Below are positions 45,473 to 56,543 of a stretch of 64,000 bases of DNA, in pieces (the first letter of the stretch is position 1; each line of letters begins with the position of its first letter). The notes under the pieces were generated by a model. The model saw nothing but the letters and a program-made list of their open reading frames with translations, was not told where the DNA came from and did not search any database. Source of the DNA: Streptomyces alboniger (lineage in GTDB: Bacteria > Actinomycetota > Actinomycetes > Streptomycetales > Streptomycetaceae); assembly GCF_008704395.1 (NCBI RefSeq), contig NZ_CP023695.1, positions 5,580,001 through 5,644,000 of the forward strand, read 5' to 3'. Position numbers and translations under genes: made by a program.

Positions 45473-46498
45473 TCAGTCCCAGGACCCCAGAGCCGCGGGC
45501 AGCGCCGCTATCTCCGCCAGGTCCACCCCGGTCAGCCGCACCTGAGCCGCCCGCGCGTTCTCCACCGCCCAGCGCTCCCGCTTCGCCCCCGGGATCGGCA
45601 CCACATGCCGCCCCTGGGCGAGCACCCACGCCAGCGCGATCTGCGCCGGTGTCGCCCCGTGCCGCTCCGCCACCCGGCGCAGCCCCACCACCAGCGGCTG
45701 GTTGGCCGCCATCATCTCGGCGGTGAAGCGCGGGTGCCGGGCCCGCAGATCGTCCGGCTCGAACCCCTGACCGGGCGTCAGCGTCCCGGTGAGGAAACCA
45801 TTCCCCAGCGGCATCGCCGCGAGGAAGCCCACCCCGCGCGCCACGCACCACGGCAGCAGCGCCTCCAGCGCCTCCGGCGACCACACCGACAGCTCGGCCT
45901 CCACCGCGCTCACCGGGAAGACCTGCTGCACCCGCTCCAGCTGCCGGACCGTCACATCGTGCAGCCCGCCCCGGGGGCGCCCCGGCGCCGTACGCCGATG
46001 AGCGCGCGCTCCCACCGCGCAGAGCCCGAGGGCCCGCACCTTCCCGGCGGCGACGAGTTCGGCCATCGCGCCCCACGTCTCCTCGATGGGCACCTCGGGG
46101 TCGGCGCGGTGCAGTTGGTACAGGTCGATCGTCTCGGTCTGGAGGCGCCGCAGCGAGGCGTCGCAGGCCCGCTTCACATATCCGGGGCGGCCGTTGGCGA
46201 CGATGTGCTGCTCGCCCACGAGCAGCCCGCACTTCGTCGACACGAACGCCTCGCCGCGCCGCTCCTTGAGCACCCGGCCGACGAGCAGCTCGTTGGTGAA
46301 CGGCCCGTACATGTCCGCGGTGTCCAGCAGCGTGAGACCCGCACCGGCGGCGCCGGTGGCGTCCAGCGCGGCGTGCACGGTGCGCAGCGACGCGTCGCCG
46401 CGCTGCCGCGAGCCGGTGTACGCCCAGCTCATCGGCATGCAGCCGAGTCCGACGGCGCCCACTTCGAGCGCCCCCGCGCCGATCGTCCTGCGCTCCAC
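45473..46498 (-). CDS. Aldo/keto reductase
   Basis: A 341-residue NADPH-dependent reductase with the TIM-barrel signature and catalytic tetrad: Asp and Tyr in LLDTADMYGPF, Lys in STKCGLLVG, His in YQLHRADPEV. The C-terminal cofactor segment VVPIPGAKRERWAVENARA is present. A central insertion (ARAHRRTAPGRPRGGLHD) is basic and atypical for the family. GTG 46498 follows GGGAGGG; earlier in-frame starts run through non-homologous Arg-rich sequence. The substrate is unknown. Confidence 0.87.
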   Translation of the reverse strand: MERRTIGAGALEVGAVGLGCMPMSWAYTGSRQRGDASLRTVHAALDATGAAGAGLTLLDTADMYGPFTNELLVGRVLKERRGEAFVSTKCGLLVGEQHIVANGRPGYVKRACDASLRRLQTETIDLYQLHRADPEVPIEETWGAMAELVAAGKVRALGLCAVGARAHRRTAPGRPRGGLHDVTVRQLERVQQVFPVSAVEAELSVWSPEALEALLPWCVARGVGFLAAMPLGNGFLTGTLTPGQGFEPDDLRARHPRFTAEMMAANQPLVVGLRRVAERHGATPAQIALAWVLAQGRHVVPIPGAKRERWAVENARAAQVRLTGVDLAEIAALPAALGSWD

Positions 46499-46615
46499 CT
46501 GGCCGTACCCTCCCACTCCTCGTCCGGAGATCACCCAAACTATCCGCTGCCGCCCCGGGCCCGGGCGCGGCCTCCCGCGGGCAGCATGTGACCTGCGCGT
46601 ATTAGCCTCCAGGGC

Positions 46616-47569
46616 ATGACGACAGATGTATGGCTTCCGTTCGAAGCGCACGAGATCGAGGGGCTGCCCGAGGCGTCTGAGGCGGGCCTCAACTACCGCT
46701 ACTGGGACGGCGGTCCGGACTTCCCCGCGAACCCGGCCGACTGCGCCTTCTATGTGGTGCCCTACCTGAAGGGCGACGAGGTGTCCGTCCGCCCCCTACC
46801 CGCGATGACGTCCGTGCGCGTCGTGCAGACACTGACCGCGGGGATCGACCACCTGGACTCGGGGCTCGGGTCCCTCGCGCCCGGTGTGCGGTTGTGCAAC
46901 GCGCGCGGGGTGCACGAGGCCAGTACCGCCGAACTGGCCGTCGGCCTGATCCTGGCGTCGTTGCGGGGCATTCCGCGCTTCGTCGAGGGGCAGCGGGTCG
47001 AGGAGTGGCGGGCCGGGTTCTATCCGGCGCTCGCCGACAAGTCCGTGCTCATCGTGGGCTATGGATCGATCGGTTCCGCCATCGAGGACAGGCTCACCCC
47101 TTTCGAATGTGCGCGGGTGGCGCGCGTCGCGCGCTCTGCCCGTGCCGCGGAGCGCGGCCCCGTGCACCCGCTCACCGAACTGCCGTCACTGCTGCCCGTG
47201 GCCGACGTCGTCGTGCTCTCCACGCCGCTCACCGAGGACACCCGAGGCCTGGTGGGCGCCGACTTCCTGGCCCACATGAAAGACGGCGCGCTGCTCGTGA
47301 ACGTCGCCCGCGGCCCCGTCGTCGACACCGGGGCCCTCCTCGCCGAACTGGAGTCCGGCCGCCTCACCGCCGCCCTCGACGTGACCGACCCGGAACCGCT
47401 GCCCGCAGGTCACCCCTTGTGGCACGCTCCTGGAGTGCTCATCAGCCCGCACGTGGGCGGCTCCTCGTCCGCGTACCTCCCCCGCGCCCGCCGTCTGCTG
47501 GCCGCGCAACTGACCAAGTACGCCGCCGGACAGTCCCTCGACAACGTCGTACGGATCACCGGCAGTTGA
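46616..47569 (+). CDS. D-2-hydroxyacid dehydrogenase
   Basis: A 317-residue NAD-linked dehydrogenase. The nucleotide loop is VLIVGYGSIGSAIEDRL; the catalytic Arg lies in VNVARGPVVDTGAL, Glu in DVTDPEPLPAGHPLW, and His in SPHVGGSSSAYLPR. The N-terminal catalytic domain has a VVQTLTAGIDHLD segment. It may reduce keto acids such as glyoxylate or hydroxypyruvate. TATTAG at 46600-46605 gives a promoter only a few bases from ATG 46616. It is divergent from the aldo/keto reductase, sharing a 117-base promoter region. Confidence 0.9.
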   Translation: MTTDVWLPFEAHEIEGLPEASEAGLNYRYWDGGPDFPANPADCAFYVVPYLKGDEVSVRPLPAMTSVRVVQTLTAGIDHLDSGLGSLAPGVRLCNARGVHEASTAELAVGLILASLRGIPRFVEGQRVEEWRAGFYPALADKSVLIVGYGSIGSAIEDRLTPFECARVARVARSARAAERGPVHPLTELPSLLPVADVVVLSTPLTEDTRGLVGADFLAHMKDGALLVNVARGPVVDTGALLAELESGRLTAALDVTDPEPLPAGHPLWHAPGVLISPHVGGSSSAYLPRARRLLAAQLTKYAAGQSLDNVVRITGS

Positions 47570-47670
47570 TCACCTGGAGTCGTTTTGCGCACGCTCCGCA
47601 CTCGAATGCGTGCGCCCCGTGTCCACTTCCCCTCCGGTAGTCACGGAGCGTAGAGGGGCTATGTCCCTGT

Positions 47671-50600
47671 GTGACGAGCCTGGTGTATCGTCCCGACAGG
47701 GGACGCGCCGTGGACCATGCGGCGCCGGGGATCGAGGCACGGACTGCGAGGGGGGCGACGGGCGATGTATGGCCTATGGGCGGACGATCCGACACGGCGG
47801 GACAGCCGCCGCCGACTCTCGCGCACGGCAATCCACACACACCGGCGGCCGTACGGGCGCGACCGGCGCCCGGACCGCACGGACACGGGGGCGGCGCGTA
47901 CCAGGGCCGTCCGGTGAGCGCCCCGCCGACCACCCCCGTCCTCGAGACGGGTCCGGCCACGGCACCGCCGCCTGTGCGGGCGCCGCAGGCCCGCCGGCCC
48001 CTGCCGGGCGGCCGCGGCCTCGCCTCCCAGCTCGCGCTGCTGCTCATCTGCGGTGGGTACGCATTGGGCTCCGCGCTCGGCTGGGGCTCGGGCCGACTCG
48101 CCCTGATCATGGGCGACTTCGGCCTCAGCATCGCCGCCGCGGCCGCGGCGATCTCCTGCTTCTGCTACTCCCGCACCCGCCGCAGCCGCTTTCGACCCGC
48201 GTGGCTGCTCTTCGCGCTCTCCTCCGCGATGGCCTCCCTCGGCAACGCCGTCTGGGGCTGGTACGAAGTCGTGCTCCAGCAGGAGGTGCCGAGGACCGGC
48301 CTCGCCGACCTGTTCTTCCTGTGCTTCGCCCCGCCCGCCATCATCGGCCTGCTCGTGCTCGCCAAGCGACCGGTGACCAAGGCGGGCTGGGGCTGCCTCG
48401 CCCTCGACTCCTGGCTGATCGGGGGCTCGCTCCTCACGCTCTCCTGGAGCCTCGCCCTCGCGCACAGCGCGCAGTTCGAGGGGCAGACCGTCGCACACGT
48501 CGCGCTCTCGCTCGCCTATCCTCTCCTCGACATCGCGCTGGTCAGCATGGTCCTCGCGCTGCACTTCAGACGGTCCTCCGCCAACCGCACCGCGGTGAAC
48601 ACCGCGATCGGCGCGCTCGCCCTGACCGTGATGTGCGACGCCCTCTTCACCTCGCCCCTGCTGCACGCCAGTTACCGCTCGGGCCAACTCCTCGACGCCG
48701 GCTGGTTCGCGGGCTCGCTGCTCCTCGCGTACGCCCCCTGGGCCGCCCCCTGCCACGCGCGCGAGGGAGCCGGGCAGGAGCACGCGCGCGGGGCGGCCGA
48801 CGCCGAGCCCGAGGAGACGCGGTCCGCGGCCACCCGGCCGATCGCCGGGTCCCTGGCCGCCCTCACGCCGTACCTCGCCGCCGCCGTCTGCACCCTCGGG
48901 ATCCTCTACAACGCACTGAGCGGACGCAGCGTCGACCGCGTCGTGTTCTTCACGGCGGGCACCGTCGTGCTCGCCCTCGTCGCACGCCAGGGCATCATGC
49001 TCCTGGACAACATCACCCTCACCCAGGAGCTGGCCCAGAAGGAGAACCACTTCCGCTCCCTGGTGCAGGGCTCCAGCGACGTCATCATGATCGCCGCGCC
49101 GAACGGCATCCTGCGCTACGTGAGCCCGGCCGCGGCCGGGGTCTACGGCCGCGACGCCGAGGAACTGGTCGGTTCGGAACTCGCCTCGCTGATACACCCC
49201 GAGGACCTCGGCCGGGTCGTCCACGAGGTCCGCAGATTCCTCGCCGCCAACCCCGTCGAGGAGCCCACCACCCGCATCGAATGCCGCTTCCGCTCCGGCC
49301 ATGGCGACTGGCTGAACGTGGAATCCACCGTCAACCGCCACCACGGCGGCCTCATCTTCAACAGCAGGGACGTCACCGAGCGGGTCCGTCTCCAGGCGCA
49401 GTTGCAGCACAACGCCGAGCACGACCCGCTCACCGACCTGCCCAACCGCGCCCTGTTCACCCGGCGCGTGAGCCAGGCGCTGACCGGCCGCAGAGTGACC
49501 GACCGCGGCACGGCCGTGCTCTTCATCGACCTCGACGGCTTCAAGGCGGTCAACGACACCATCGGCCACCAGGCCGGTGATGAACTGCTCATCCAGGCGG
49601 CGCGCAGACTTCAGGAGGCGGTGCGTTCGGGCGACACCGCCTCCCGGCTCGGCGGCGATGAGTTCGCGGCTCTCATCGTCGGCGACGGTACGAGGGACCA
49701 GGCCGCCAGGGAACAGCACATCTACGAACTCGCCGACCGGCTGAGAATCACCCTCTCCCAGCCCTACGCCATCGACGGCAACGACGTGCGCGTCGCCGCG
49801 TCCATCGGCGTGGCCTTCGCCGAACCGGGCATCGGAGCGGGGGAGCTGCTGCGCAACGCCGACCTCGCGATGTACCGCGCCAAGGCCGCGGGCAAGGGCC
49901 GCGTCGAGCTGTACGCCCCCCAGATGCAGGCCGACGTCGCCCGCAAGGCGGAGCTGGCCACCCGGCTGCGCTCCGCCCTGCACGACGGCGAGTTCGCACT
50001 GCTCCACCAGCCCGTGGTCTCCCTCGACGACGGCCGGATCACGGCGGTCGCCGCCCAGGCCCGCTGGCGCTCGGCGCAGGGCATCCTCTTCACGCCCGCC
50101 GAGTTCCTGCGGGTGTCCGAGGCCGGGGGCGGCAGGGACGCCGGGAACGGCAGGGAGGGTGACCGCGCCGCCGAGCTGGGCCGCTGGATGCTCGAAGAGG
50201 CCGTCGAGCAGGCCGCCGAGCGCGGCCGCACCGGCCACGCGGTGCCGGTGGCCGTCCGGATGGGCGCCCGGCGCCTCCTGGACCGCTCCATGCCCCTCAG
50301 CTCCATCGAGGCGCTCCTGACCCGCCACGGGCTGCCCTCCGGGGCGCTCATCATCGAGCTGGCCGACAGCGACCCCCGGGTCTCGCTGGACGACCTGGAG
50401 CGCCGCCTCACGGCCCTGCGCAGACTGGGCGTACGCATCGCCCTGGACGGCTTCGGCAGCGGCTATGCCGCGATCACGGCGCTGCGCCGGCTCCCCGTCG
50501 ACGTACTGAAGCTGGACCGCGGCCTGATCGAGGGCGTCGTCGAGTCCGCGCGGCTGCACAAGATCACCGCGGGGCTGCTGCGCATCGCGAACGACCTCGG

Positions 50601-50934
50601 GCTGCTCTCCGTGGCCGACGGCGTCGACCTGCCCGAGCAGGTGGTCGCCCTGCGCGCCATGGGCTGCACGCACGGGCAGGGCATGGCGTTCTCCGGACCG
50701 CTCGACGAGTACCGGCTGCGCAGGGCCCTCGCCCTCGGCGAGTACCCCGTGCCCCGCGGCCCCGCGGAGCCGGTCCTCGCGGGCGGGCCCGCGAGGACGT
50801 ACGTCGGCAGCCCTCCTGGTGCCTTCGCGGTCAGCCCCCCGGGTGCCTTCGCGGGCGGCCCGACCGCGACGTACGCGGGAGGTCCCTCCGCCTACGCCCG
50901 TTCACATAATGAGACCCCCATCCCACCTACTTGA
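47671..50934 (+). CDS. Membrane PAS-GGDEF-EAL protein with decayed EAL domain
   Basis: A 1087-residue protein. A roughly 115-residue Pro/Gly-rich cytoplasmic N-terminus precedes several membrane helices (about residues 117-445), a PAS domain (about 460-575), a GGDEF domain with intact LGGDEF near residue 660 and an RSGD inhibition site five residues before it, and an EAL-like domain. The EAL signature is lost: AAQARW replaces [16 protein letters not shown] replaces DDFGTGYSS, and ELADSD replaces the E(I)TE segment. It is therefore probably an active, product-inhibited cyclase without phosphodiesterase activity. The C-terminal tail repeats PPGAFA-like units. GTG 47671 is the ORF start; ATG 47776 is an alternative. 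Confidence 0.85.
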   Translation: MTSLVYRPDRGRAVDHAAPGIEARTARGATGDVWPMGGRSDTAGQPPPTLAHGNPHTPAAVRARPAPGPHGHGGGAYQGRPVSAPPTTPVLETGPATAPPPVRAPQARRPLPGGRGLASQLALLLICGGYALGSALGWGSGRLALIMGDFGLSIAAAAAAISCFCYSRTRRSRFRPAWLLFALSSAMASLGNAVWGWYEVVLQQEVPRTGLADLFFLCFAPPAIIGLLVLAKRPVTKAGWGCLALDSWLIGGSLLTLSWSLALAHSAQFEGQTVAHVALSLAYPLLDIALVSMVLALHFRRSSANRTAVNTAIGALALTVMCDALFTSPLLHASYRSGQLLDAGWFAGSLLLAYAPWAAPCHAREGAGQEHARGAADAEPEETRSAATRPIAGSLAALTPYLAAAVCTLGILYNALSGRSVDRVVFFTAGTVVLALVARQGIMLLDNITLTQELAQKENHFRSLVQGSSDVIMIAAPNGILRYVSPAAAGVYGRDAEELVGSELASLIHPEDLGRVVHEVRRFLAANPVEEPTTRIECRFRSGHGDWLNVESTVNRHHGGLIFNSRDVTERVRLQAQLQHNAEHDPLTDLPNRALFTRRVSQALTGRRVTDRGTAVLFIDLDGFKAVNDTIGHQAGDELLIQAARRLQEAVRSGDTASRLGGDEFAALIVGDGTRDQAAREQHIYELADRLRITLSQPYAIDGNDVRVAASIGVAFAEPGIGAGELLRNADLAMYRAKAAGKGRVELYAPQMQADVARKAELATRLRSALHDGEFALLHQPVVSLDDGRITAVAAQARWRSAQGILFTPAEFLRVSEAGGGRDAGNGREGDRAAELGRWMLEEAVEQAAERGRTGHAVPVAVRMGARRLLDRSMPLSSIEALLTRHGLPSGALIIELADSDPRVSLDDLERRLTALRRLGVRIALDGFGSGYAAITALRRLPVDVLKLDRGLIEGVVESARLHKITAGLLRIANDLGLLSVADGVDLPEQVVALRAMGCTHGQGMAFSGPLDEYRLRRALALGEYPVPRGPAEPVLAGGPARTYVGSPPGAFAVSPPGAFAGGPTATYAGGPSAYARSHNETPIPPT

Positions 50935-50967
50935 CAGGTACTGCGTGCCGGGGGGAGGGTCAGAGCC

Positions 50968-51009
50968 ATGCGCACCCGAATTCTCGTACTTGGAAAGCGC
51001 GTCGGCTGA
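50968..51009 (+). CDS. Attenuator leader peptide [13 protein letters not shown]
   Basis: A 13-codon ORF with an excellent ribosome site (GGGGGGAGGG, about 8 bases upstream). It contains Ile, Leu, Val, Leu and Val within 13 residues, the three branched-chain amino acids, and ends just before two hairpins, the second a U-tract terminator. This is the classic form of a BCAA attenuation leader; ribosome stalling at these codons would control ilvB transcription. Similar ilvB leaders are known in Actinobacteria. Confidence 0.88.
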   Translation: MRTRILVLGKRVG

Positions 51010-51010
51010 A

Positions 51011-51097
51011 GCTGGGACCGACCGGTCCGAACACCGGATCCCAGCGACCGCACCCGGCGCGCTCCCCTCGCTTGCCTCACGGCACGAGGGGTTTTTT
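51011..51097 (+). terminator. ilvB attenuator: pause hairpin and U-tract terminator
   Basis: First hairpin: GCTGGGA (51011-51017) pairs with TCCCAGC (51039-51045), with inner CCGGT/ACCGG. Terminator: CCCCTCG (51064-51070) pairs with CGAGGGG (51085-51091), inner TGCC/GGCA, followed directly by six T (51092-51097), a rare intrinsic terminator for this genome. It sits 65 bases before the ilvB start at 51162, so default transcription stops before ilvB unless the leader peptide is starved of BCAA. Confidence 0.85.
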
Positions 51098-51161
51098 GTT
51101 GCACTGGCACCCGCCAAAACCCTGCGAAACCCCCGCGAAAACCCTCAGCTTCGAGAAGAGA

Positions 51162-53015
51162 ATGCCGATGACCGAGCAGGCCACCGGGGCCCACCATCCG
51201 CAGCCGCGGCCCCGATCCTCAGGACAGCAGTCCGTCCCCGTCGAGCACGTCACGGGCGCGCAGTCCCTCATTCGTTCTCTTGAGGAGGTCGGGGCCGACA
51301 CGGTGTTCGGCATCCCCGGCGGCGCCATCCTTCCCGCGTACGACCCGATGATGGACTCCACCCGGGTCAGGCACGTCCTGGTCCGGCACGAGCAGGGCGC
51401 GGGCCACGCCGCCACCGGCTACGCCCAGGCCACCGGCAAGGTCGGCGTCTGCATGGCGACCAGCGGCCCCGGCGCCACGAACCTCGTCACGCCGATCGCC
51501 GACGCCCACATGGACTCCGTCCCGATGGTCGCGATCACCGGGCAGGTGGCCTCCAAGGCGATCGGCACGGACGCCTTCCAGGAGGCGGACATCGTCGGCA
51601 TCACGATGCCGATCACGAAGCACAACTTCCTGGTCACCAAGGCCGAGGACATCCCGCGCACCATCGCCGAGGCCTTCCACATCGCCTCGACGGGCCGTCC
51701 GGGCCCGGTCCTCGTAGACATCGCGAAGGACGCCCTCCAGGCGCGGACCACGTTCTCCTGGCCGCCGCAGCAGGACCTGCCCGGCTACCGCCCGGTGACC
51801 AAGCCGCACGCCAAGCAGATCCGCGAGGCCGCCAAGCTCATCACCGCGGCCAAACGCCCCGTCCTGTACGTCGGCGGCGGCGTCCTGAAGGCGCGGGCCA
51901 CCGCCGAGCTGAAGGTCCTCGCCGAGCTGACCGGAGCGCCCGTCACCACCACGCTGATGGCGCTCGGCGCGTTCCCCGACAGCCACCCGCTGCACGTGGG
52001 AATGCCGGGCATGCACGGTGCGGTCACCGCCGTCACCGCGTTGCAGAAGGCCGACCTGATCGTCGCCCTCGGAGCCCGCTTCGACGACCGCGTCACCGGC
52101 AAGCTGGACAGCTTCGCGCCCTTCGCGAAGATCGTCCACGCCGACATCGACCCGGCCGAGATCGGCAAGAACCGCGCCGCCGACGTGCCGATCGTCGGCG
52201 ACGCCCGCGAGGTCATCGCCGACCTCGTCCAGGCCGTCCAGGCCGAGCACACCGAGGGCCACACCGGCGACTACTCCGCCTGGTGGAACGACCTCAACCG
52301 CTGGCGCGAGACCTACCCCCTCGGCTACACCCAGCCGGAGGACGGCTCGCTCTCCCCGCAGCAGGTCATCGAGCGCGTCGGCCAACTGGCCCCCGAGGAC
52401 ACGATCTTCGCGGCGGGCGTCGGCCAGCACCAGATGTGGGCCGCGCACTTCATCCAGTACGACAAGCCGGCGACCTGGCTCAACTCCGGCGGCGCCGGGA
52501 CGATGGGCTACGCGGTCCCGGCCGCGATGGGCGCCAAGGCCGGCCAGCCCGGCCGCACGGTCTGGGCGATCGACGGCGACGGCTGCTTCCAGATGACCAA
52601 TCAGGAGCTGACCACCTGCGCCCTGAACAACATCCCGATCAAGGTCGCCATCATCAACAACGGCGCCCTCGGGATGGTCCGCCAGTGGCAGACCCTGTTC
52701 TACAACCAGCGTTACTCCAACACCGTCCTGCACAGCGGCCCCGAGGACATCGGCCCCAACAAGGGCACCCGCGTCCCGGACTTCGTGAAGCTGTCGGAGG
52801 CGATGGGCTGCGTGGCGCTGCGCTGCGAGCGCCCCGAGGACCTGGACAAGGTCATCGCCGAGGCCAACGCCATCAACGACCGCCCGGTCGTCGTCGACTT
52901 CATCGTCCACGAGGACGCCCAGGTCTGGCCGATGGTCGCCGCCGGCACCTCGAACGACGAGGTCATGGCCGCCCGCGGGGTCCGCCCCGACTTCGGCGAC
53001 AACGAAGACGACTGA
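51162..53015 (+). CDS. ilvB: Acetolactate synthase large subunit
   Basis: A 617-residue TPP enzyme making acetolactate/acetohydroxybutyrate for valine, leucine and isoleucine. The TPP Glu is in [15 protein letters not shown]; the TPP/Mg motif is [23 protein letters not shown]-domain and activation motifs such as [14 protein letters not shown] are normal. ATG 51162 follows GAGAAGAG; the frame upstream is open but crosses the attenuator. It is followed by ilvN (27-base gap) and ilvC, making a BCAA operon controlled by the attenuator. Confidence 0.97.
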   Translation: MPMTEQATGAHHPQPRPRSSGQQSVPVEHVTGAQSLIRSLEEVGADTVFGIPGGAILPAYDPMMDSTRVRHVLVRHEQGAGHAATGYAQATGKVGVCMATSGPGATNLVTPIADAHMDSVPMVAITGQVASKAIGTDAFQEADIVGITMPITKHNFLVTKAEDIPRTIAEAFHIASTGRPGPVLVDIAKDALQARTTFSWPPQQDLPGYRPVTKPHAKQIREAAKLITAAKRPVLYVGGGVLKARATAELKVLAELTGAPVTTTLMALGAFPDSHPLHVGMPGMHGAVTAVTALQKADLIVALGARFDDRVTGKLDSFAPFAKIVHADIDPAEIGKNRAADVPIVGDAREVIADLVQAVQAEHTEGHTGDYSAWWNDLNRWRETYPLGYTQPEDGSLSPQQVIERVGQLAPEDTIFAAGVGQHQMWAAHFIQYDKPATWLNSGGAGTMGYAVPAAMGAKAGQPGRTVWAIDGDGCFQMTNQELTTCALNNIPIKVAIINNGALGMVRQWQTLFYNQRYSNTVLHSGPEDIGPNKGTRVPDFVKLSEAMGCVALRCERPEDLDKVIAEANAINDRPVVVDFIVHEDAQVWPMVAAGTSNDEVMAARGVRPDFGDNEDD

Positions 53016-53042
53016 GCGAGAGCGAAAGAGAGACCACGCGCC

Positions 53043-54672
<1,630 letters not shown>

Positions 54673-54694
54673 CCCGCACCGGGTCCGGGGCACC

Positions 54695-54742
54695 GCCTCG
54701 GGGCTCCGCCCCGGACCCTGCTCCTCAATCACCGGAGGGGCT
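54695..54742 (+). repeat. Partial copy of a dispersed Streptomyces intergenic repeat
   Basis: CGGGGCTCCGCCCCG (54699-54713) followed by CTGCTCCTCAATCACCGGA is, from memory, a widely dispersed motif after genes in many Streptomyces. A related CGCCGGACGGGCTGGA copy sits after serA near 56605. Its function is uncertain; the palindromic part could help end ilvC transcription. Confidence 0.6.
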
Positions 54743-54938
54743 TACCTTTAGTACACCGCGTCCAGCCACGGACGGGTGATCCTTCCTCAGAGGCGCATGC
54801 TGATCCGTTCGGCGCCACTATGCTTCTGTTCAACATTCGCGTCGGGCCCACAGCGTCGTGCGTCTTCCACGCGGCAAGCACCCTCCACCGCCTGCGGCCG
54901 TCGGGACGGCCGTCCGCAATGGACTTGTGAGGACTCAC

Positions 54939-56543
54939 GTGAGCACTGCTGCCACCGGCAAACCCGTCGTACTCATCGCTGAAGAGCTGTCGCCCGCCAC
55001 CGTCGACGCCCTGGGCCCGGACTTCGAGATCCGGCAGTGCAACGGCGCGGACCGCGCCGAGCTGCTGCCCGCGATCGCCGACGTCGACGCGATCCTGGTC
55101 CGCTCCGCGACCAAGGTCGACGCCGAGGCCATCGCCGCCGCCAAGAAGCTGAAGGTCGTCGCCCGCGCGGGCGTCGGCCTGGACAACGTCGACGTGTCCG
55201 CCGCCACCAAGGCCGGCGTGATGGTCGTCAACGCCCCGACGTCGAACATCGTCACCGCCGCCGAGCTGGCCTGCGGCCTGCTCCTCGCCACCGCGCGGAA
55301 CATCCCCCAGGCCAACGCCGCCCTGAAGAACGCCGAGTGGAAGCGTTCCAAGTACACGGGCGTCGAGCTGGCCGAGAAGACCCTCGGCGTCGTGGGCCTC
55401 GGCCGCATCGGCGCACTGGTCGCGCAGCGCATGAGCGCCTTCGGCATGAAGGTCGTCGCCTACGACCCGTACGTCCAGCCCGCCCGCGCCGCCCAGATGG
55501 GCGTGAAGGTGCTGTCCCTCGACGAGCTGCTCGAAGTCTCCGACTTCATCACCGTGCACCTGCCCAAGACGCCCGAGACCCTCGGTCTCATCGGCGACGA
55601 GGCGCTGCACAAGGTCAAGCCGACCGTCCGCATCGTCAACGCCGCGCGCGGCGGAATCGTCGACGAGGAGGCGCTGCACTCCGCCCTCAAGGAGGGCCGC
55701 GTCGCGGGCGCCGGTCTGGACGTGTACGCGAAGGAGCCCTGCACGGACTCCCCGCTCTTCCAGTTCGACCAGGTCGTCTGCACTCCGCACCTCGGCGCCT
55801 CCACGGACGAGGCGCAGGAGAAGGCGGGTATCGCCGTCGCCAAGTCGGTGCGCCTCGCGCTCGCCGGCGAGCTGGTCCCGGACGCGGTGAACGTGCAGGG
55901 CGGCGTCATCGCCGAGGACGTGCGCCCCGGCCTGCCGCTCGCCGAGAAGCTCGGCCGCATCTTCACCGCGCTCGCCCAGGAGGTCGCGGCCCGCCTCGAC
56001 GTCGAGGTGTACGGCGAGATCACCCAGCACGACGTCAAGGTGCTCGAACTGTCCGCGCTCAAGGGCGTGTTCGAGGACGTCGTCGACGAGACCGTGAGTT
56101 ACGTCAACGCCCCCCTGTTCGCCCAGGAGCGCGGTGTCGAGGTCCGCCTCACCACCAGCTCCGAGTCGCCCGACCACCGCAATGTGGTCACGGTGCGCGG
56201 CACGCTCTCCGACGGCGAGGAGATCGCGGTCTCCGGCACGCTGGCCGGGCCCAAGCATCTCCAGAAGATCGTCGCCATCGGCGAGTACGACGTGGACCTG
56301 GCGCTCGCCGAGCACATGGTCGTCCTGCGGTACGCCGACCGCCCGGGTGTCGTCGGCACCGTCGGCCGCGTCCTCGGCGAGGCCGGGATCAACATCGCCG
56401 GCATGCAGGTCGCCCGCGCCGACGTGGGCGGGGAGGCCCTCGCCGTGCTGACCGTCGACGACACCGTTCCGCAGTCGGTCCTGACCGAGCTGGCCGAGGA
56501 GATCGGCGCGGAGTCCGCGCGTGCGGTGAACCTCACGGACTGA
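54939..56543 (+). CDS. serA: D-3-phosphoglycerate dehydrogenase
   Basis: A 534-residue long-form SerA, first enzyme of serine synthesis. NAD loop is LGVVGLGRIGALVAQRM; catalytic Arg is in VNAARGGIVDEEAL, Glu in DVYAKEPCTDSP, and His in TPHLGASTDEAQEKAG. It has the extra ASB domain (about residues 320-455) and a C-terminal ACT domain (VVLRYADRPGVVGTVGRVL) as in mycobacteria, where serine binds. GTG 54939 has TGAGGA upstream. It may read from the ilv transcript or from its own promoter (TATGCT near 54820). Its terminator lies inside the convergent MFS gene. Confidence 0.97.
   Translation: MSTAATGKPVVLIAEELSPATVDALGPDFEIRQCNGADRAELLPAIADVDAILVRSATKVDAEAIAAAKKLKVVARAGVGLDNVDVSAATKAGVMVVNAPTSNIVTAAELACGLLLATARNIPQANAALKNAEWKRSKYTGVELAEKTLGVVGLGRIGALVAQRMSAFGMKVVAYDPYVQPARAAQMGVKVLSLDELLEVSDFITVHLPKTPETLGLIGDEALHKVKPTVRIVNAARGGIVDEEALHSALKEGRVAGAGLDVYAKEPCTDSPLFQFDQVVCTPHLGASTDEAQEKAGIAVAKSVRLALAGELVPDAVNVQGGVIAEDVRPGLPLAEKLGRIFTALAQEVAARLDVEVYGEITQHDVKVLELSALKGVFEDVVDETVSYVNAPLFAQERGVEVRLTTSSESPDHRNVVTVRGTLSDGEEIAVSGTLAGPKHLQKIVAIGEYDVDLALAEHMVVLRYADRPGVVGTVGRVLGEAGINIAGMQVARADVGGEALAVLTVDDTVPQSVLTELAEEIGAESARAVNLTD

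Noticed and set aside
47659..50673. 1004-residue minus-strand frame opposite the PAS-GGDEF-EAL gene
   Set aside because: It is a high-GC shadow frame with biased Arg/Gly/Ala content and no motif; the plus-strand gene has clear domains.
50931..50936. TTGACA as -35 of the ilvB attenuator promoter
   Set aside because: No -10 hexamer at 16-18 bases downstream, and the start would fall after the leader ribosome site; CATAAT at 50905-50910 is a better -10 candidate but has no clear -35.
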